Of a DNA stretch of 64,000 nt, positions 34,243 to 43,683 are shown in pieces. Where the stretch lies: the NCBI GenBank assembly GCA_039023545.1, contig JBCHKQ010000003.1, positions 62,001-126,000 of the forward strand, written 5' to 3'. Below the pieces are notes generated by a model. It saw nothing but the letters and a program-made list of their open reading frames with translations, was not told the origin of the DNA and ran no database searches. How positions within the stretch are numbered: the first letter of the stretch is position 1; each line of letters opens with the position of its first letter. The position numbers and the translations under genes are program-made. Source of the stretch: Spirochaetia bacterium 38H-sp. Lineage in GTDB: Bacteria; Spirochaetota; Spirochaetia; Winmispirales; Winmispiraceae.

Positions 34243-36237
34243 CTACTTTGCTGGTTGTTTTTCTGTTACAGCAGTTGGTATGAATATGGAAAAACAGGTG
34301 CCTTCTCCCTTTTTGTAGCTTAGTTTTAGATTTCCCTTTAGCTGTTGTACCCTCTTTTTTACAAGAGACATACCCATACCTCTTCCTGATGTAAGGTCGG
34401 CAGTACTGCTCGTGGAGAATCCTGGATTAAAGATACAGCCCAGTATTTGAGATGGGCTAAGGCTGTCGGATTGGTCAGTCTTTATTATTCCTTTCTCCAA
34501 AGCTTTTTGCTTTATTTGTTCCAGGTCCAGTCCTCTACCATCATCTTTTATGCGTATGACAGTGTTTTCTCCTTCTTTTTCCATGGATATTTCTATTGTT
34601 CCTTTTTCTTTTTTATTGGATAATGCTCTTTCTTCCGGTTTTTCTATACCATGTGCAACGGCATTTCTTACAAGCTGTATGAGAATGTCCTTGATATGTC
34701 TCCTGTCCTTTTCCGCAATTCTTGCAGTATCAAAGTTTTTAAAAACAATTTCCACTTTTTTGCCATTTCTCTCCGCTTCTTTTTCCGCACTGTTTACTAT
34801 TGCCCTGGGTAGCAGCCCTTTATCAACTCCCTCAAGAGTCTTGCTCTGGAATGTCATTATTTTATTTATAAGCTCTTTTATAGTATTTATCTCCATTGAG
34901 ACCTGTCTTATAAGAAGTGTACAGTCCAGCATGGCATCCCAGCCCGGATTATTGCTTTCTATAAGTTCCTTTATTTTCTCTTCTGTCTTATGTAGCGATT
35001 GTCCTACCTTCTCAAGACCCAACAGAAGAGCATTGCCCTTGATAGCATGGATAGACTGGAAAAGCTCTATAAACACGGACTTGTTAGCAACCCTCGTATC
35101 CTTAAGAAGCTTATTAGCATATTCCAGTTCTTCTTCCGCATCTGTTATAAACTCTCTCATGATATCCGCATCAACGTGTATAATCTGAAAAAGCTCTTCC
35201 ATCTCTCTTGCTTTTTTTGCCTCTTCTGCTTCCAGTTTTCTGGCAAGCCTTACTTCTTCTGTTATATCCTTTACTGTTATGAGTAGCTGATTTATATTAC
35301 CGTCCGTATCGTTTACCGGATAAAAAAGAAAAGAATAAAATACTTCCTCTGGAATACCATCTTTTTTCATTATAATTGCTGCACGTTCTAGAGGATTGAT
35401 CTCTGCCAGAAGAGTGGGGTTGACCTTGCCCTGAAACCACATTGCAAGATAATCGGATATGCTAGCATACAGGTTGGGATCTACCTTGTGCCTCATGATA
35501 TCCAGAAATGATTTCCCTTCTGGGGATTCTTCTGCAAGCAAAGTTTCTGTAAAATCAGAATACCCCTGTTGAATTATAAAATTCTTATCTATGAGAAATA
35601 AACCTTCATTTACACTACCCAGAATCGTATCCGTATATGATTTTGCCTCAGCAAGATTACGGCGAGCATCATCTAGATTCTTGTGAGCGGAAATACGAGC
35701 TCTCTCATATATAACGGAGAAAAGAAAGACAACAAGATAGGAGCCTATTGCTCTAATGGAAAAACCAAGCGCAAATCCATCTCTAAGAGTAGGATGAAGA
35801 AAAAGCATGGAGCCCAGAGTGAGAATAAACACAGTAGACAGAATAGAACCCATGCTTACACCAGCAAGAAAGTTGGCAATAATGGGATATGTAAAAATCC
35901 ACATAATAGCAGAACCGTTATCACCAAAATCTATAACAAGATAGGCATATAGGGCAAACATCAGAATGGATATAGCTGTTCCGGCTAAATCAATATTTTT
36001 GCTTATCCTAAAGTATGCAAGAATGGCTATGACAATCAAAATAGTGCTGCCAGTTACAATAGCAAAAGCAGGTAAACCAGAAAAAATATCATTTATGGTA
36101 AAAATAGAAAGAACCAAAATACCCAAAAAGGAGATACCATGAAGAGTTATGATTCTTCTCTTTTGTTCTTCATCAAATTTCCCTTGTGGTATAATAATGT
36201 GATAAAACCACTTTATTAGATTGCTTATCGCACTCAT
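34243..36237 (-). CDS. Membrane CheA-like histidine kinase with PAS and Hpt domains
   Basis: A 664-residue protein. About six N-terminal membrane helices (30-180) precede a short coil, a PAS domain (about 200-330), an Hpt domain (about 345-460, phosphoacceptor histidine in FQSIHAIKGNALLLG) and a CheA-type ATPase domain (about 505-655). ATPase motifs are N box LVRNAVAHGIE, G1 DDGRGLD, F box IFNPGFST and G2 GRGMGMSLV. A CheW-like coupling domain is absent. The order Hpt before ATPase resembles CheA, but the input is a membrane/PAS module. It should phosphorylate its own Hpt and then the receiver encoded two genes upstream. AGGAGG lies 5 nt before the ATG and the gene begins 8 nt after cheX. Confidence 0.85.
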   Translation of the reverse strand: MSAISNLIKWFYHIIIPQGKFDEEQKRRIITLHGISFLGILVLSIFTINDIFSGLPAFAIVTGSTILIVIAILAYFRISKNIDLAGTAISILMFALYAYLVIDFGDNGSAIMWIFTYPIIANFLAGVSMGSILSTVFILTLGSMLFLHPTLRDGFALGFSIRAIGSYLVVFLFSVIYERARISAHKNLDDARRNLAEAKSYTDTILGSVNEGLFLIDKNFIIQQGYSDFTETLLAEESPEGKSFLDIMRHKVDPNLYASISDYLAMWFQGKVNPTLLAEINPLERAAIIMKKDGIPEEVFYSFLFYPVNDTDGNINQLLITVKDITEEVRLARKLEAEEAKKAREMEELFQIIHVDADIMREFITDAEEELEYANKLLKDTRVANKSVFIELFQSIHAIKGNALLLGLEKVGQSLHKTEEKIKELIESNNPGWDAMLDCTLLIRQVSMEINTIKELINKIMTFQSKTLEGVDKGLLPRAIVNSAEKEAERNGKKVEIVFKNFDTARIAEKDRRHIKDILIQLVRNAVAHGIEKPEERALSNKKEKGTIEISMEKEGENTVIRIKDDGRGLDLEQIKQKALEKGIIKTDQSDSLSPSQILGCIFNPGFSTSSTADLTSGRGMGMSLVKKRVQQLKGNLKLSYKKGEGTCFSIFIPTAVTEKQPAK

Positions 36238-36245
36238 AAATCCTC

Positions 36246-36716
36246 CTAGCGGATAATCTCCTCCAAAGCAACGGAAAGTAAAAACTCACCCGCATCGGTT
36301 GTAAAAGGTATGCCGATTATAGGAGAAGAAAAATCAGGCCATGCCAGCTTATGATTTTTGCCCTTAGTTACGGAAGGCAGTGAAATGGACAGCCTGTATG
36401 ACTCATATCCCTTCTTTGCATTACCTGCAATGATATTTACAGCCTCTCCTATCGTATCCACTACGTCATCGTTTACATCATTTATATCGGTACCTACTAG
36501 CATTGATGTGAGCTTGCAGGCCACGTCAGCGGGAAAGCTTATAACGACGAGCCCCTTACTGTCTCCCGATATCCCTATAAAAGCAGATACATCCCAGGAA
36601 TTACTGTCCTCCTTACTCATAAGGTATGGAACCCCCACCTGTGCTGTTGTGCCAAAGAAATCCTTACAGGCACCCAATGTAGCTTCTATAAAAGGTATTA
36701 TTTGTGCTTTTTCCAT
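36246..36716 (-). CDS. cheX: CheX-family phosphatase
   Basis: A 156-residue CheC/CheX-fold protein. The catalytic E-x-x-N signature is present (GEAVNIIAGNAKK, about residue 92), along with the CheX-like strands SAFIGISGDSKGLVVISF. CheX removes phosphate from CheY-type receivers; in spirochaetes CheX is the chemotaxis phosphatase. It is encoded between a receiver (stop codon directly abutting this ATG) and the kinase, so it most likely resets that receiver. GGAGG lies 9 nt ahead of the start. Confidence 0.82.
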   Translation of the reverse strand: MEKAQIIPFIEATLGACKDFFGTTAQVGVPYLMSKEDSNSWDVSAFIGISGDSKGLVVISFPADVACKLTSMLVGTDINDVNDDVVDTIGEAVNIIAGNAKKGYESYRLSISLPSVTKGKNHKLAWPDFSSPIIGIPFTTDAGEFLLSVALEEIIR

Positions 36717-37094
36717 TTATTTTGCCTCCAGTACTCTTTTAACTTTTTTTAATAATTCATCTTCCTTTACAGGTTTTACGATATAATCGTCCACCCCCTC
36801 TTTGACCGCTTCTATAACATTGTATTTTGCAGCCTCGGAAGTTACCATTATAATAGGAAGAGAAGAAAATCGCTTATCAGCTCTCAGCTTTTTTGTCAGC
36901 TCCAGCCCGTTGAGCTGGGGCATATTCCAGTCTAGCAGCAAAAGATCGACCTTTTTACTGTTTATTATCTCAAAAGCATCCGCACCGTTAGAAGCTTCAA
37001 GATATTCCGATCCGGCAAACTCGGGATAAGAATCCAGAGTGCTTTTTACGATATTACGCATTATTCTGGAATCATCGACAATTACAACAGTCAA
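36717..37094 (-). CDS. CheY-like single-domain response regulator
   Basis: A 125-residue receiver domain. Seen: the acidic pair DD at the end of strand 1 (VVIVDDS), the phosphoacceptor aspartate in LLLLDWNMPQLNG (about residue 55), the conserved threonine/serine in IIMVTSE and the lysine in YIVKPVKE. There is no output domain, so it works by protein contact or as a phosphate shuttle. The start is a TTG with AAGGAGG just upstream. First gene of a receiver-CheX-kinase operon. A TTGTTT / TATAAA pair 18 bp apart on the minus strand near 37140 may be its promoter. Confidence 0.9.
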   Translation of the reverse strand: MTVVIVDDSRIMRNIVKSTLDSYPEFAGSEYLEASNGADAFEIINSKKVDLLLLDWNMPQLNGLELTKKLRADKRFSSLPIIMVTSEAAKYNVIEAVKEGVDDYIVKPVKEDELLKKVKRVLEAK

Positions 37095-37183
37095 GACATC
37101 CTCCTTCTTAAAATACTTCTTTTTTATTACACAAAATACTTTATAAAAATATTAAACCAGTTAAAACAAAAAGACAAGACAAA

Positions 37184-37222
37184 AAAAGCCGAACGCCGTA
37201 TTGCAATGGTAATACGACGTTT
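37184..37222 (-). repeat. Partial palindromic element
   Basis: On the minus strand: CGTCGTATT/AATACGGCG followed by TTCGGCTTTTTTT. It keeps the CGTTCGG end but lacks the GCCGCAGGCAG arm. It lies in a divergent promoter region. Confidence 0.6.
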
Positions 37223-37225
37223 TTA

Positions 37226-37255
37226 TTGACGGCATGTCATTGCATTTACTATAGT
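37226..37255 (+). promoter_or_regulatory. Promoter of the mannoside cluster
   Basis: TTGACG (37226-37231), an 18-bp spacer and TATAGT (37250-37255). The start is expected near 37262, giving a short leader with AAGGAGG. Confidence 0.6.
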
Positions 37256-37274
37256 TTAATACAAGGAGGTTCTT

Positions 37275-38735
37275 GTGACAGTAAAAAGATTGGGAATTCA
37301 ACTCTTGCCACAACCAGAAAAAGTAGTACTGAGATTCTTTTCTCCGGGAGAAAAAGAAAGAATAGAGCATATAATAGCGCGTGTCTTTACGATGACAGAC
37401 CGGGAAGTGGAAGAAGAGCTAAGAACAGTGATAGAAAAATTCGATTATCACCATGATCAACTAGAAGAAATACTGGCAAAAAATTATAAAAAGATATCCA
37501 GATTTATATTTACAGACAGAGAACCTGATGACAGAAGAAAACTCTTTATAGGCAGCCTCTTTACAAGTGAATACTCTATAGAAGCTGCGGCGTTGTTTAA
37601 TCCATCTATAGTAGTACACCCGGATCAGAGCAATCTTCCGGAAGATAGTATAAGATTTATACTATCTTTGAGAGCTACGGGAGAAGGACATATCTCTTCT
37701 TTGGTATTTCGTCAGGGAGTGATGCATAAAGATGGAAGTATAATAATAGAAGACAGTGGACAGCGCTATGTTATTCCTCCTCATATCGTGGAGAATACTC
37801 AGTATAATAGAGAATTATTTATTGCTCAGCTAAAAGAACAGAGATTATATAACATCTTTGCTGAAGCATTGTTTGCAGAAATGCCGGAGATATTTGGTTA
37901 TAGGAGGCTTATAGAAGCCATAGAAAACCTGAGGGAAGCAGAGGCCTTGCATTCGGAAGAATTCTTGAGAACCTTAGAATCGATAGAGTGGTTTGCCAGC
38001 TTTAACCAGGAAGTTTATTTTGATCCTGATATTCCTATGGATATGCGCATAATCTCTCCTTCGATAGTAGTGGATCTAAAAGGTCTTGAAGATGCCAGGT
38101 TTGTAAAGTTTATCGATGACAAAGGCATACCTACATATTATGCAACTTATACAGCTTATGATGGCAGAAGTTTTTCTCCTCAGCTTCTTGCAACAAAAGA
38201 TTTTAACCACTTTCGGTTTATTTCGCTTACTGGAAAAGCTGTAAAAAATAAAGGTTTCGCTCTGTTCCCAAAAAAAATAGGTGGAAGATATTGCATGATT
38301 GGTCGTCAGGACAATGAGAATATAACAATAATGTTTTCTGAGAATATAAATTTTTGGAATGAATACAGAATTATACTAAGACCCAAGTATAGCTGGGAAA
38401 TTATACAGCTTGGAAACTGCGGCTCCCCCATAGAAACTGACGCCGGATGGCTTCTCTTTACACATGGTGTGGGGCCTATGCGCCACTACAGTATGGGAGC
38501 TGTTCTTCTTGATAAAGAAAAACCCTATAAAGTCATAGGCAGATTAAAAAGACCTTTTTTGGAAGCTCAAGCGGATGAAAGAAGCGGATATGTACCAAAT
38601 GTGATATACAGCTGTGGAGCTTTGCAACACAAGGACAAGCTTCTTATACCATATGCAATGTCCGATTACATAACCAGCTTTGCAGAAGTAGAGACGGACG
38701 AACTTGTAAAGCAAATTTTAAAAGACGGTAACTGA
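37275..38735 (+). CDS. GH130 family beta-mannoside phosphorylase/hydrolase-like protein (long form)
   Basis: A 486-residue protein. The C-terminal five-bladed propeller resembles GH130: LEDARFVKF with the catalytic-type aspartate, YYATYTAYDGRSF, GSPIETDAGWLLFTHGVG and a final blade with KLLIPYAMSD. GH130 enzymes phosphorolyse beta-mannosides such as beta-1,2-oligomannan or mannosylglucose. An N-terminal helical domain of about 200 residues is present, as in the longer GH130 members. The start is a GTG with AAGGAGG upstream. It opens an operon with a GT4 glycosyltransferase and a second GH130. In Thermoanaerobacter a pair of GH130 enzymes handles beta-1,2-mannan, a useful comparison. Confidence 0.8.
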   Translation: MTVKRLGIQLLPQPEKVVLRFFSPGEKERIEHIIARVFTMTDREVEEELRTVIEKFDYHHDQLEEILAKNYKKISRFIFTDREPDDRRKLFIGSLFTSEYSIEAAALFNPSIVVHPDQSNLPEDSIRFILSLRATGEGHISSLVFRQGVMHKDGSIIIEDSGQRYVIPPHIVENTQYNRELFIAQLKEQRLYNIFAEALFAEMPEIFGYRRLIEAIENLREAEALHSEEFLRTLESIEWFASFNQEVYFDPDIPMDMRIISPSIVVDLKGLEDARFVKFIDDKGIPTYYATYTAYDGRSFSPQLLATKDFNHFRFISLTGKAVKNKGFALFPKKIGGRYCMIGRQDNENITIMFSENINFWNEYRIILRPKYSWEIIQLGNCGSPIETDAGWLLFTHGVGPMRHYSMGAVLLDKEKPYKVIGRLKRPFLEAQADERSGYVPNVIYSCGALQHKDKLLIPYAMSDYITSFAEVETDELVKQILKDGN

Positions 38736-38785
38736 TATTACCACTTTTACAAGGTCTTAATCAAATTAATTAAAACGGAGGTTAT

Positions 38786-39988
38786 ATGAGAATAGGATTT
38801 ATCTCTACTTATCCACCAATAGAATGCGGAATAGCAACATACACAGAACAGCTTGTATCCAATCTGTATCAAAAACACATGGAAGTTTTTGTTATGAGTC
38901 CCTTTGGTGCACAGGGGAAACGCGTTTTCCCTGTTTTTACGCAGGGGAGCGATACATTTGCTCCTGAGGTTTTGAGGCTTAGTGCTTCCATGACACCGGA
39001 TATAATTCATATCCAACATGAGTACGGTCTGTACGGACAGAATAAGGGGGTTGAGATTGTTGATCTCATTTTGAGGTATAAGATAGTAGGAATCCCCGTT
39101 GTTGTTACTCTTCATACTGTTTACGATGAAGTATCATACGAAGAGAGTGTTGTCCTCCGTCCTATTCTATCTGAGTCATCTGCTATAATTGTTCATGAAG
39201 ATTTCCAGAAAGAGGCTTTGTTGAAAAATTTTCCGGAAATAAAAGGTTTAGAAGAAAAGATATGGGTTATAGAGCACGGTATACGAGAATGCGGTCCGGT
39301 TATTAATGCAAAAAAGATATTGGGACTTGAGGGAAAAAAGGTATTGCTTCTTGCTGGTTACTTTAGACCCAGCAAGAGGTTTGATAAAATAATAGATATT
39401 TTTCCAGAGCTTTGCAGAGAAATAGATAACCTTGTGCTTGTCGTCGCAGGTAAGATAAGAAATCCTATTTTTGATAACTATAGAAGAGAGCTTTTTGATA
39501 AAATAGAATCTTCTCCTGTAGCTGATAGGATTGTAGTTTTTAGGGGGCAGTTTCCTCAGCATACTTTTGATACTATTTTGTCTGCTTCTGATGTTATGGC
39601 CTTTCCTTATGATAAAGGAGCACAGAGTGGTATGCTCGCACAATGCTTTGCTATGCATAAGCCTGTAGTAACTTCTTCTTTGCCTGCTTTTAAGAGAATA
39701 CTAGATAGAAGTGGCGGAGGTCTTATCGCAGAGACGGATAATGATTATGTAAGACATATCATAGCACTGCTTAATGACAAGGTTTTATATAATGAGAAGG
39801 TGGAAAATATAAAAGAGTACATAGCAGAGTGTGCTTCTTGGAGTATTGTTGCTAATCAGCATATAGATGTGTACAAAAGCATTCTTGCTTCTTCTCTCGG
39901 ACGGGCTAGATATATATATATACCGGAAGATGAGGATACCAATGTAAAGCCTCTGCCTGCAATTGTGGAAAATGAGAATATTAGATAG
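38786..39988 (+). CDS. GT4-family glycosyltransferase
   Basis: A 400-residue GT-B fold retaining glycosyltransferase. The N-terminal glycine-rich start is GFISTYPPIECGIATYTEQL. The acceptor domain has IIHIQHEYGLYG. The C-terminal donor domain has LLAGYFRPSKRFD and an acidic sugar-nucleotide region near AQSGMLAQCFAMHKPVV; the glutamate of the usual E-x7-E motif is replaced by Q or shifted, which I cannot resolve by eye. It sits between two GH130 genes, so it may build the mannoside that they break down, or transfer mannose from GDP-mannose. CGGAGG precedes the ATG. Confidence 0.82.
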   Translation: MRIGFISTYPPIECGIATYTEQLVSNLYQKHMEVFVMSPFGAQGKRVFPVFTQGSDTFAPEVLRLSASMTPDIIHIQHEYGLYGQNKGVEIVDLILRYKIVGIPVVVTLHTVYDEVSYEESVVLRPILSESSAIIVHEDFQKEALLKNFPEIKGLEEKIWVIEHGIRECGPVINAKKILGLEGKKVLLLAGYFRPSKRFDKIIDIFPELCREIDNLVLVVAGKIRNPIFDNYRRELFDKIESSPVADRIVVFRGQFPQHTFDTILSASDVMAFPYDKGAQSGMLAQCFAMHKPVVTSSLPAFKRILDRSGGGLIAETDNDYVRHIIALLNDKVLYNEKVENIKEYIAECASWSIVANQHIDVYKSILASSLGRARYIYIPEDEDTNVKPLPAIVENENIR

Positions 39989-40002
39989 GGGGATTGTTTA
40001 TC

Positions 40003-41061
40003 ATGGAAAGATATGGAAATAATCCGATAATAAAGCCTTCTTATGTAAAACCAAGCAATCCTGACTATGAAGTTGTAGGGGCATTTAATCCTGGTGCTGT
40101 TTTTACAGGAGAAGAGTATATTCTTTTGTTGAGAGTTGCAGAAAGGGTAAAGCAGGAGCCAGGATATATAAAGGTTCCCTGTGTTGAGTTTTCCGGGGAT
40201 GGTATAGGATACCCTTCTGTTCTTGCTTTTAAGGAAGATGATCCGGATGTAAGGAAGAAGGATACCAGAGGAGTTGTTTATAAAGGGATAGATTATCTTA
40301 GTAGCATGAGCCATATAAGGATTGCAAGGAGTAAGGATGGAAAAAACTTTATAGTGGATGATGAGCCTTTTATTTTCCCTTCTACAGAGAGTGAGCGTTT
40401 TGGCGTGGAGGATGCAAGATGTGTCTTCCTTGATGGAGCCTATTACATAAATTATACGTCTGTTTCGCCAGATGGTTGGTGTACTTCTCTTGCAAGAACC
40501 AGTGATTTTAAGTCTGTTGAAAGGTTGGGGACTATTTTTCATCCCCAGAATAAGGATGTGTGTATTTTCCCGGAGAAGATAGGAGGACTGTATCATGCTC
40601 TTCATAGACCTAATAATGATGGTTTTGGTAAGCCTTCTATATGGTATGCTTCTTCTCCAGATCTTTTACACTGGGGTCAGCACCTGTGTATTGCCAGACC
40701 AAGGGATATGAGGGAGGAGGCTCTTAAAATTGGCGGAGGTGCTCCATGTATAAAAACGGATGATGGTTGGCTTCAGATTTATCATGCTAAGGGTGAGGGA
40801 CAGCGTTATACTCTTTTTGCTATGCTGCTTGATTATGAGGAGCCTTGGAGGGTAATTAGAAGGGGGATTGTGCCTGTTATGGAGCCTAGAGAGTCATATG
40901 AGATTGATGGGTTCTTTGGAAATGTCCTTTTTACCAATGGAATTGTGGCCCACCCCGATGGGACTCTCTATATTTATTATGGTGCTGCGGATGAGTTTTC
41001 TTGTCTTGCTTTTTCTTCTGTTTTTGAGTTACTAGAACATCTCAATAGATATGGTGAGTGA
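40003..41061 (+). CDS. GH130 family beta-mannoside phosphorylase (short form)
   Basis: A 352-residue five-bladed propeller. The first blade starts YGNNPIIKPS. The catalytic-type aspartate is in FGVEDARCVF, followed by YYINYTSVSPDGW. Further blades have NKDVCIFPEKIGG, GAPCIKTDDGWLQIYHA and a typical end GTLYIYYGAADE. This size fits the GH130 phosphorylases of mannobiose or mannosylglucose. The ATG at 40003 is used, 10 nt after AGGGGG; the TTG at 39994 is too close to it. It likely releases mannose-1-phosphate from a beta-mannoside, working with the longer GH130 and the GT4 upstream. Confidence 0.85.
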   Translation: MERYGNNPIIKPSYVKPSNPDYEVVGAFNPGAVFTGEEYILLLRVAERVKQEPGYIKVPCVEFSGDGIGYPSVLAFKEDDPDVRKKDTRGVVYKGIDYLSSMSHIRIARSKDGKNFIVDDEPFIFPSTESERFGVEDARCVFLDGAYYINYTSVSPDGWCTSLARTSDFKSVERLGTIFHPQNKDVCIFPEKIGGLYHALHRPNNDGFGKPSIWYASSPDLLHWGQHLCIARPRDMREEALKIGGGAPCIKTDDGWLQIYHAKGEGQRYTLFAMLLDYEEPWRVIRRGIVPVMEPRESYEIDGFFGNVLFTNGIVAHPDGTLYIYYGAADEFSCLAFSSVFELLEHLNRYGE

Positions 41062-41102
41062 TGTTTGATTTGTGATAAGTATGCAGCTGTTTTTGTTGTT
41101 TT

Positions 41103-41147
41103 TGCCGTAGGTAGCGCAGCCCGCAAAGCGGGTTGCGCGTTTGGTAT
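41103..41147 (+). repeat. Solo variable-stem palindromic element
   Basis: TGCCGTAGGTAG, the inner stem GCGCAGCCCGC/GCGGGTTGCGC, then GTTTGGTAT (one change in the conserved end). Confidence 0.8.
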
Positions 41148-41160
41148 ATTATGAGCATAA

Positions 41161-41192
41161 AAATTGCCGGCAATAGAAACTATTGCCGGCAG
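41161..41192 (-). terminator. Terminator of glnN
   Basis: A 12-bp stem TGCCGGCAATAG/CTATTGCCGGCA with a 3-nt loop. On the minus strand it is followed by ATTTTTATG. Confidence 0.85.
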
Positions 41193-41212
41193 CTGTTCTG
41201 TTCTATATAGAT

Positions 41213-43336
41213 TTAAAGCTTAAAAAGAAGTTCTTCATAACCGGGGAATGGCCATGCCTTTTTATCCACCAGTTTCTCCAGATTGTCTATCTTCTCACGT
41301 AGAGCGTTCATCTGGCTCACAACTTCTTCCTGATATGTTTTTGCCTGCTTGAATACATCCTCTACATTCTGTGCCTTAGCTAGAACTGTTTCCAGTTTCT
41401 CTGTTTCTTCGTAGGCTTCTTTTAGCAGAGATGCAATTGCTTTTGCCTGTTTTTTCTGCGCAGAGTTATCAGCTCCTATGGCTTCCAGTGCTGCTGTATC
41501 ACGTGCCAAAGACCCTACGTATGAACTTACAGCGGGGAGTATGGAGCGACGTGACATTGATACCATAACCCCTGCTTCTATGTTTATCTGCTTGGAATAG
41601 CGTTCAAGATAGATGTGATATCGGCTTTCCAATTCTTCTTTGGAGAATACGTTGTGGCTTTCAAAGAGAGATATGGTTTCTTTATCTATCAGTACGGGGA
41701 GTGCATCTACTGTAGCGCGTACATTGGGCAGTCCTCTTTTTTCTGCTTCTTTGACCCATTCTTCTGAGTATCCGTTTCCGTTAAATACTATGCGTTTGTG
41801 TTTTGCATATGATTCTTTTACTATTGCTTCTATTGCTGCATTTTTGTCGCTGGCTTTTTCCAGCTTGTCTGCAAACTCTGCAAGAACCTGAGCAACTGCT
41901 GTGTTGAGGTATGTGTTGGGTGGTGCTATGGATTGAGAGGAGCCTAGCATACGGAACTCAAACTTGTTTCCTGTAAAGGCAAAGGGGCTTGTTCTGTTTC
42001 TGTCGGAGAGGTCCTTAGGTAAGCTCGGAAGAGATGTTACTCCCAGCTTTATTTTTCCTAAGTTGGTATTTTTTCCGGCTGCTTTCCCTTCTGCTATACT
42101 GTCAAATATCTCTGTAAGCGGACCGCCAAGGAAGATTGATATGATGGCAGGAGGCGCTTCGTTGGCTCCGAGTCTGTGGTCATTGCCCGAGCTTGCTGCG
42201 GATGTTCTGAGTAATAGTGCATAGCGATCAACGGCTTCTATTACAGCTGCTGCAAAAAGAAGGAATCGAGCATTGGACTCTGGATTTTCTCCGGGATCAA
42301 GGAGGTTTATGCCGTCGTCCGTTGCGATTGACCAGTTGTTGTGCTTTCCTGATCCGTTTACCCCTGCAAAAGGTTTCTCATGCAGAAGGGCTTCCATGCC
42401 GTGGCGTCTTGCAACTTTTTTGATTGTTTCCATTACAACCTGGTTGTTATCCACTGCAACATTGGTTGTTGTGAATATCGGTGCGATTTCAAACTGGTTG
42501 GGAGCAACCTCGTTGTGCTGAGTTTTTGCTGATACGCCTACTTTCCAGAGTTCTGTGTTTAATTCTCTCATAAATTCGGCGACGCGTTCCTTTATTGCAC
42601 CAAAGTAGTGGTCTTCCATCTCCTGGCCTTTTGCAGGCATTGAGCCAAATACTGTGCGCCCTGTGAGCATGAGATCAGGTCTCTGGTCATAGTATTCTTT
42701 ATCAACAAGGAAGTATTCCTGTTCAGGCCCTACTGTTGTAACAACTCTTTTTGAGTTGGTGTTGCCCAGAGCTCTCAGTACTCTAATAGCCTGCTTGCTG
42801 AGAGCATCCATTGAGCGGAGAAGAGGAACTTTTTTGTCCAACGCATGTCCTGTATAGCTAAAAAATGCGGTGGGTATGCAAAGTGTTGTTCCTGTTGGAT
42901 CCTGTTTTAGGAATGCAGGGCTTGTTACATCCCAGGCTGTATAGCCGCGTGCTTCAAAGGTTGCTCTAAGACCGCCGGAAGGGAAGCTGGAGGCATCCGG
43001 TTCACCTTTGATTAGTTCTTTGCCTGAGAATTCCATAAGTACTTTGCCGTCATTGGTCGGCGAAATAAAGGAATCGTGTTTCTCTGCCGTGAGGCCTGTC
43101 AGAGGATGAAACCAGTGTGTGTAGTGTGTAGCGCCTTTTTCTATAGCCCAGTCTCTCATTGCTGCGGCAACGACCTCTGCTACTTCCAGGCTCAGTTCTT
43201 TCTCACCTGCTTTAACTGCCTGGATCTCTTTGTAAATGTTCTTTGGCAATCTTTCCCTCATTACGGAATCAGAAAAGCAGTTGCTTCCGTAAATGCTCTG
43301 TACGGAAGTTTCTGTGTAATCAGTCCTTTCGCTCAT
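41213..43336 (-). CDS. glnN: Glutamine synthetase type III
   Basis: A 707-residue GSIII, the long form found in Bacteroides, cyanobacteria and spirochaetes. It makes glutamine from glutamate, ammonia and ATP. Seen: [59 protein letters not shown] and [25 protein letters not shown] lies 6 nt before the ATG. It is transcribed alone from a sigma-54 promoter (43423-43438), consistent with nitrogen control, and ends at a strong terminator. The C-terminal helical region (about 600-707) is rich in charged coil-forming residues, as in other GSIII. Confidence 0.96.
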   Translation of the reverse strand: MSERTDYTETSVQSIYGSNCFSDSVMRERLPKNIYKEIQAVKAGEKELSLEVAEVVAAAMRDWAIEKGATHYTHWFHPLTGLTAEKHDSFISPTNDGKVLMEFSGKELIKGEPDASSFPSGGLRATFEARGYTAWDVTSPAFLKQDPTGTTLCIPTAFFSYTGHALDKKVPLLRSMDALSKQAIRVLRALGNTNSKRVVTTVGPEQEYFLVDKEYYDQRPDLMLTGRTVFGSMPAKGQEMEDHYFGAIKERVAEFMRELNTELWKVGVSAKTQHNEVAPNQFEIAPIFTTTNVAVDNNQVVMETIKKVARRHGMEALLHEKPFAGVNGSGKHNNWSIATDDGINLLDPGENPESNARFLLFAAAVIEAVDRYALLLRTSAASSGNDHRLGANEAPPAIISIFLGGPLTEIFDSIAEGKAAGKNTNLGKIKLGVTSLPSLPKDLSDRNRTSPFAFTGNKFEFRMLGSSQSIAPPNTYLNTAVAQVLAEFADKLEKASDKNAAIEAIVKESYAKHKRIVFNGNGYSEEWVKEAEKRGLPNVRATVDALPVLIDKETISLFESHNVFSKEELESRYHIYLERYSKQINIEAGVMVSMSRRSILPAVSSYVGSLARDTAALEAIGADNSAQKKQAKAIASLLKEAYEETEKLETVLAKAQNVEDVFKQAKTYQEEVVSQMNALREKIDNLEKLVDKKAWPFPGYEELLFKL

Positions 43337-43422
43337 GGTATCTCCTTGTATAAGTCATGATAATGCTTGGGATATGGATTTCCCACTCTTTAGTAGGTAT
43401 CCACGAGTCCTATTATATTTAT

Positions 43423-43438
43423 AGCAATTATCGTGCCA
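43423..43438 (-). promoter_or_regulatory. Sigma-54 promoter of glnN
   Basis: The minus strand reads TGGCACGATAATTGCT, with GG and GC separated by exactly 10 bp, matching TGGCAC-N5-TTGCW. The start is expected near 43413, leaving a leader of about 76 nt. Confidence 0.85.
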
Positions 43439-43644
43439 ATAATATGATTATTTTTGCAATTGTATTTTTTTATATATAATAGATTTATTGGGTAAAATTT
43501 TATATTATTATTTTTTATGTGATATTTTGAATATTTTTATACTTTTATGTAGGAAAATGTTTTATTTTATTCCTTATTGTGTTTTTTTATGTTGTCTTGT
43601 TTTGTAAGGTATGTTGATGTCAGACTGTTTTGATTATGGAAAGA

Positions 43645-43663
43645 GACGGGCTTTAAGCCCGTC
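43645..43663 (-). terminator. Hairpin downstream of htrA
   Basis: The palindrome GACGGGCTT-T-AAGCCCGTC lies 20 nt after the htrA stop and is followed by TCTTTCC, so termination is likely but the T-run is weak. Confidence 0.6.
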
Positions 43664-43683
43664 CCATTAGGTGCTTGGTGATT

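Larger units (their letters stand above)
43337..43683. other. glnN upstream region, extremely A+T-rich
   Basis: It holds the glnN leader, a sigma-54 site and then about 200 bp (43440-43640) of A/T tracts with no gene, ending in the htrA terminator. The A/T tracts could bend DNA between an activator site and the sigma-54 promoter. No NtrC consensus was found. Confidence 0.5.
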
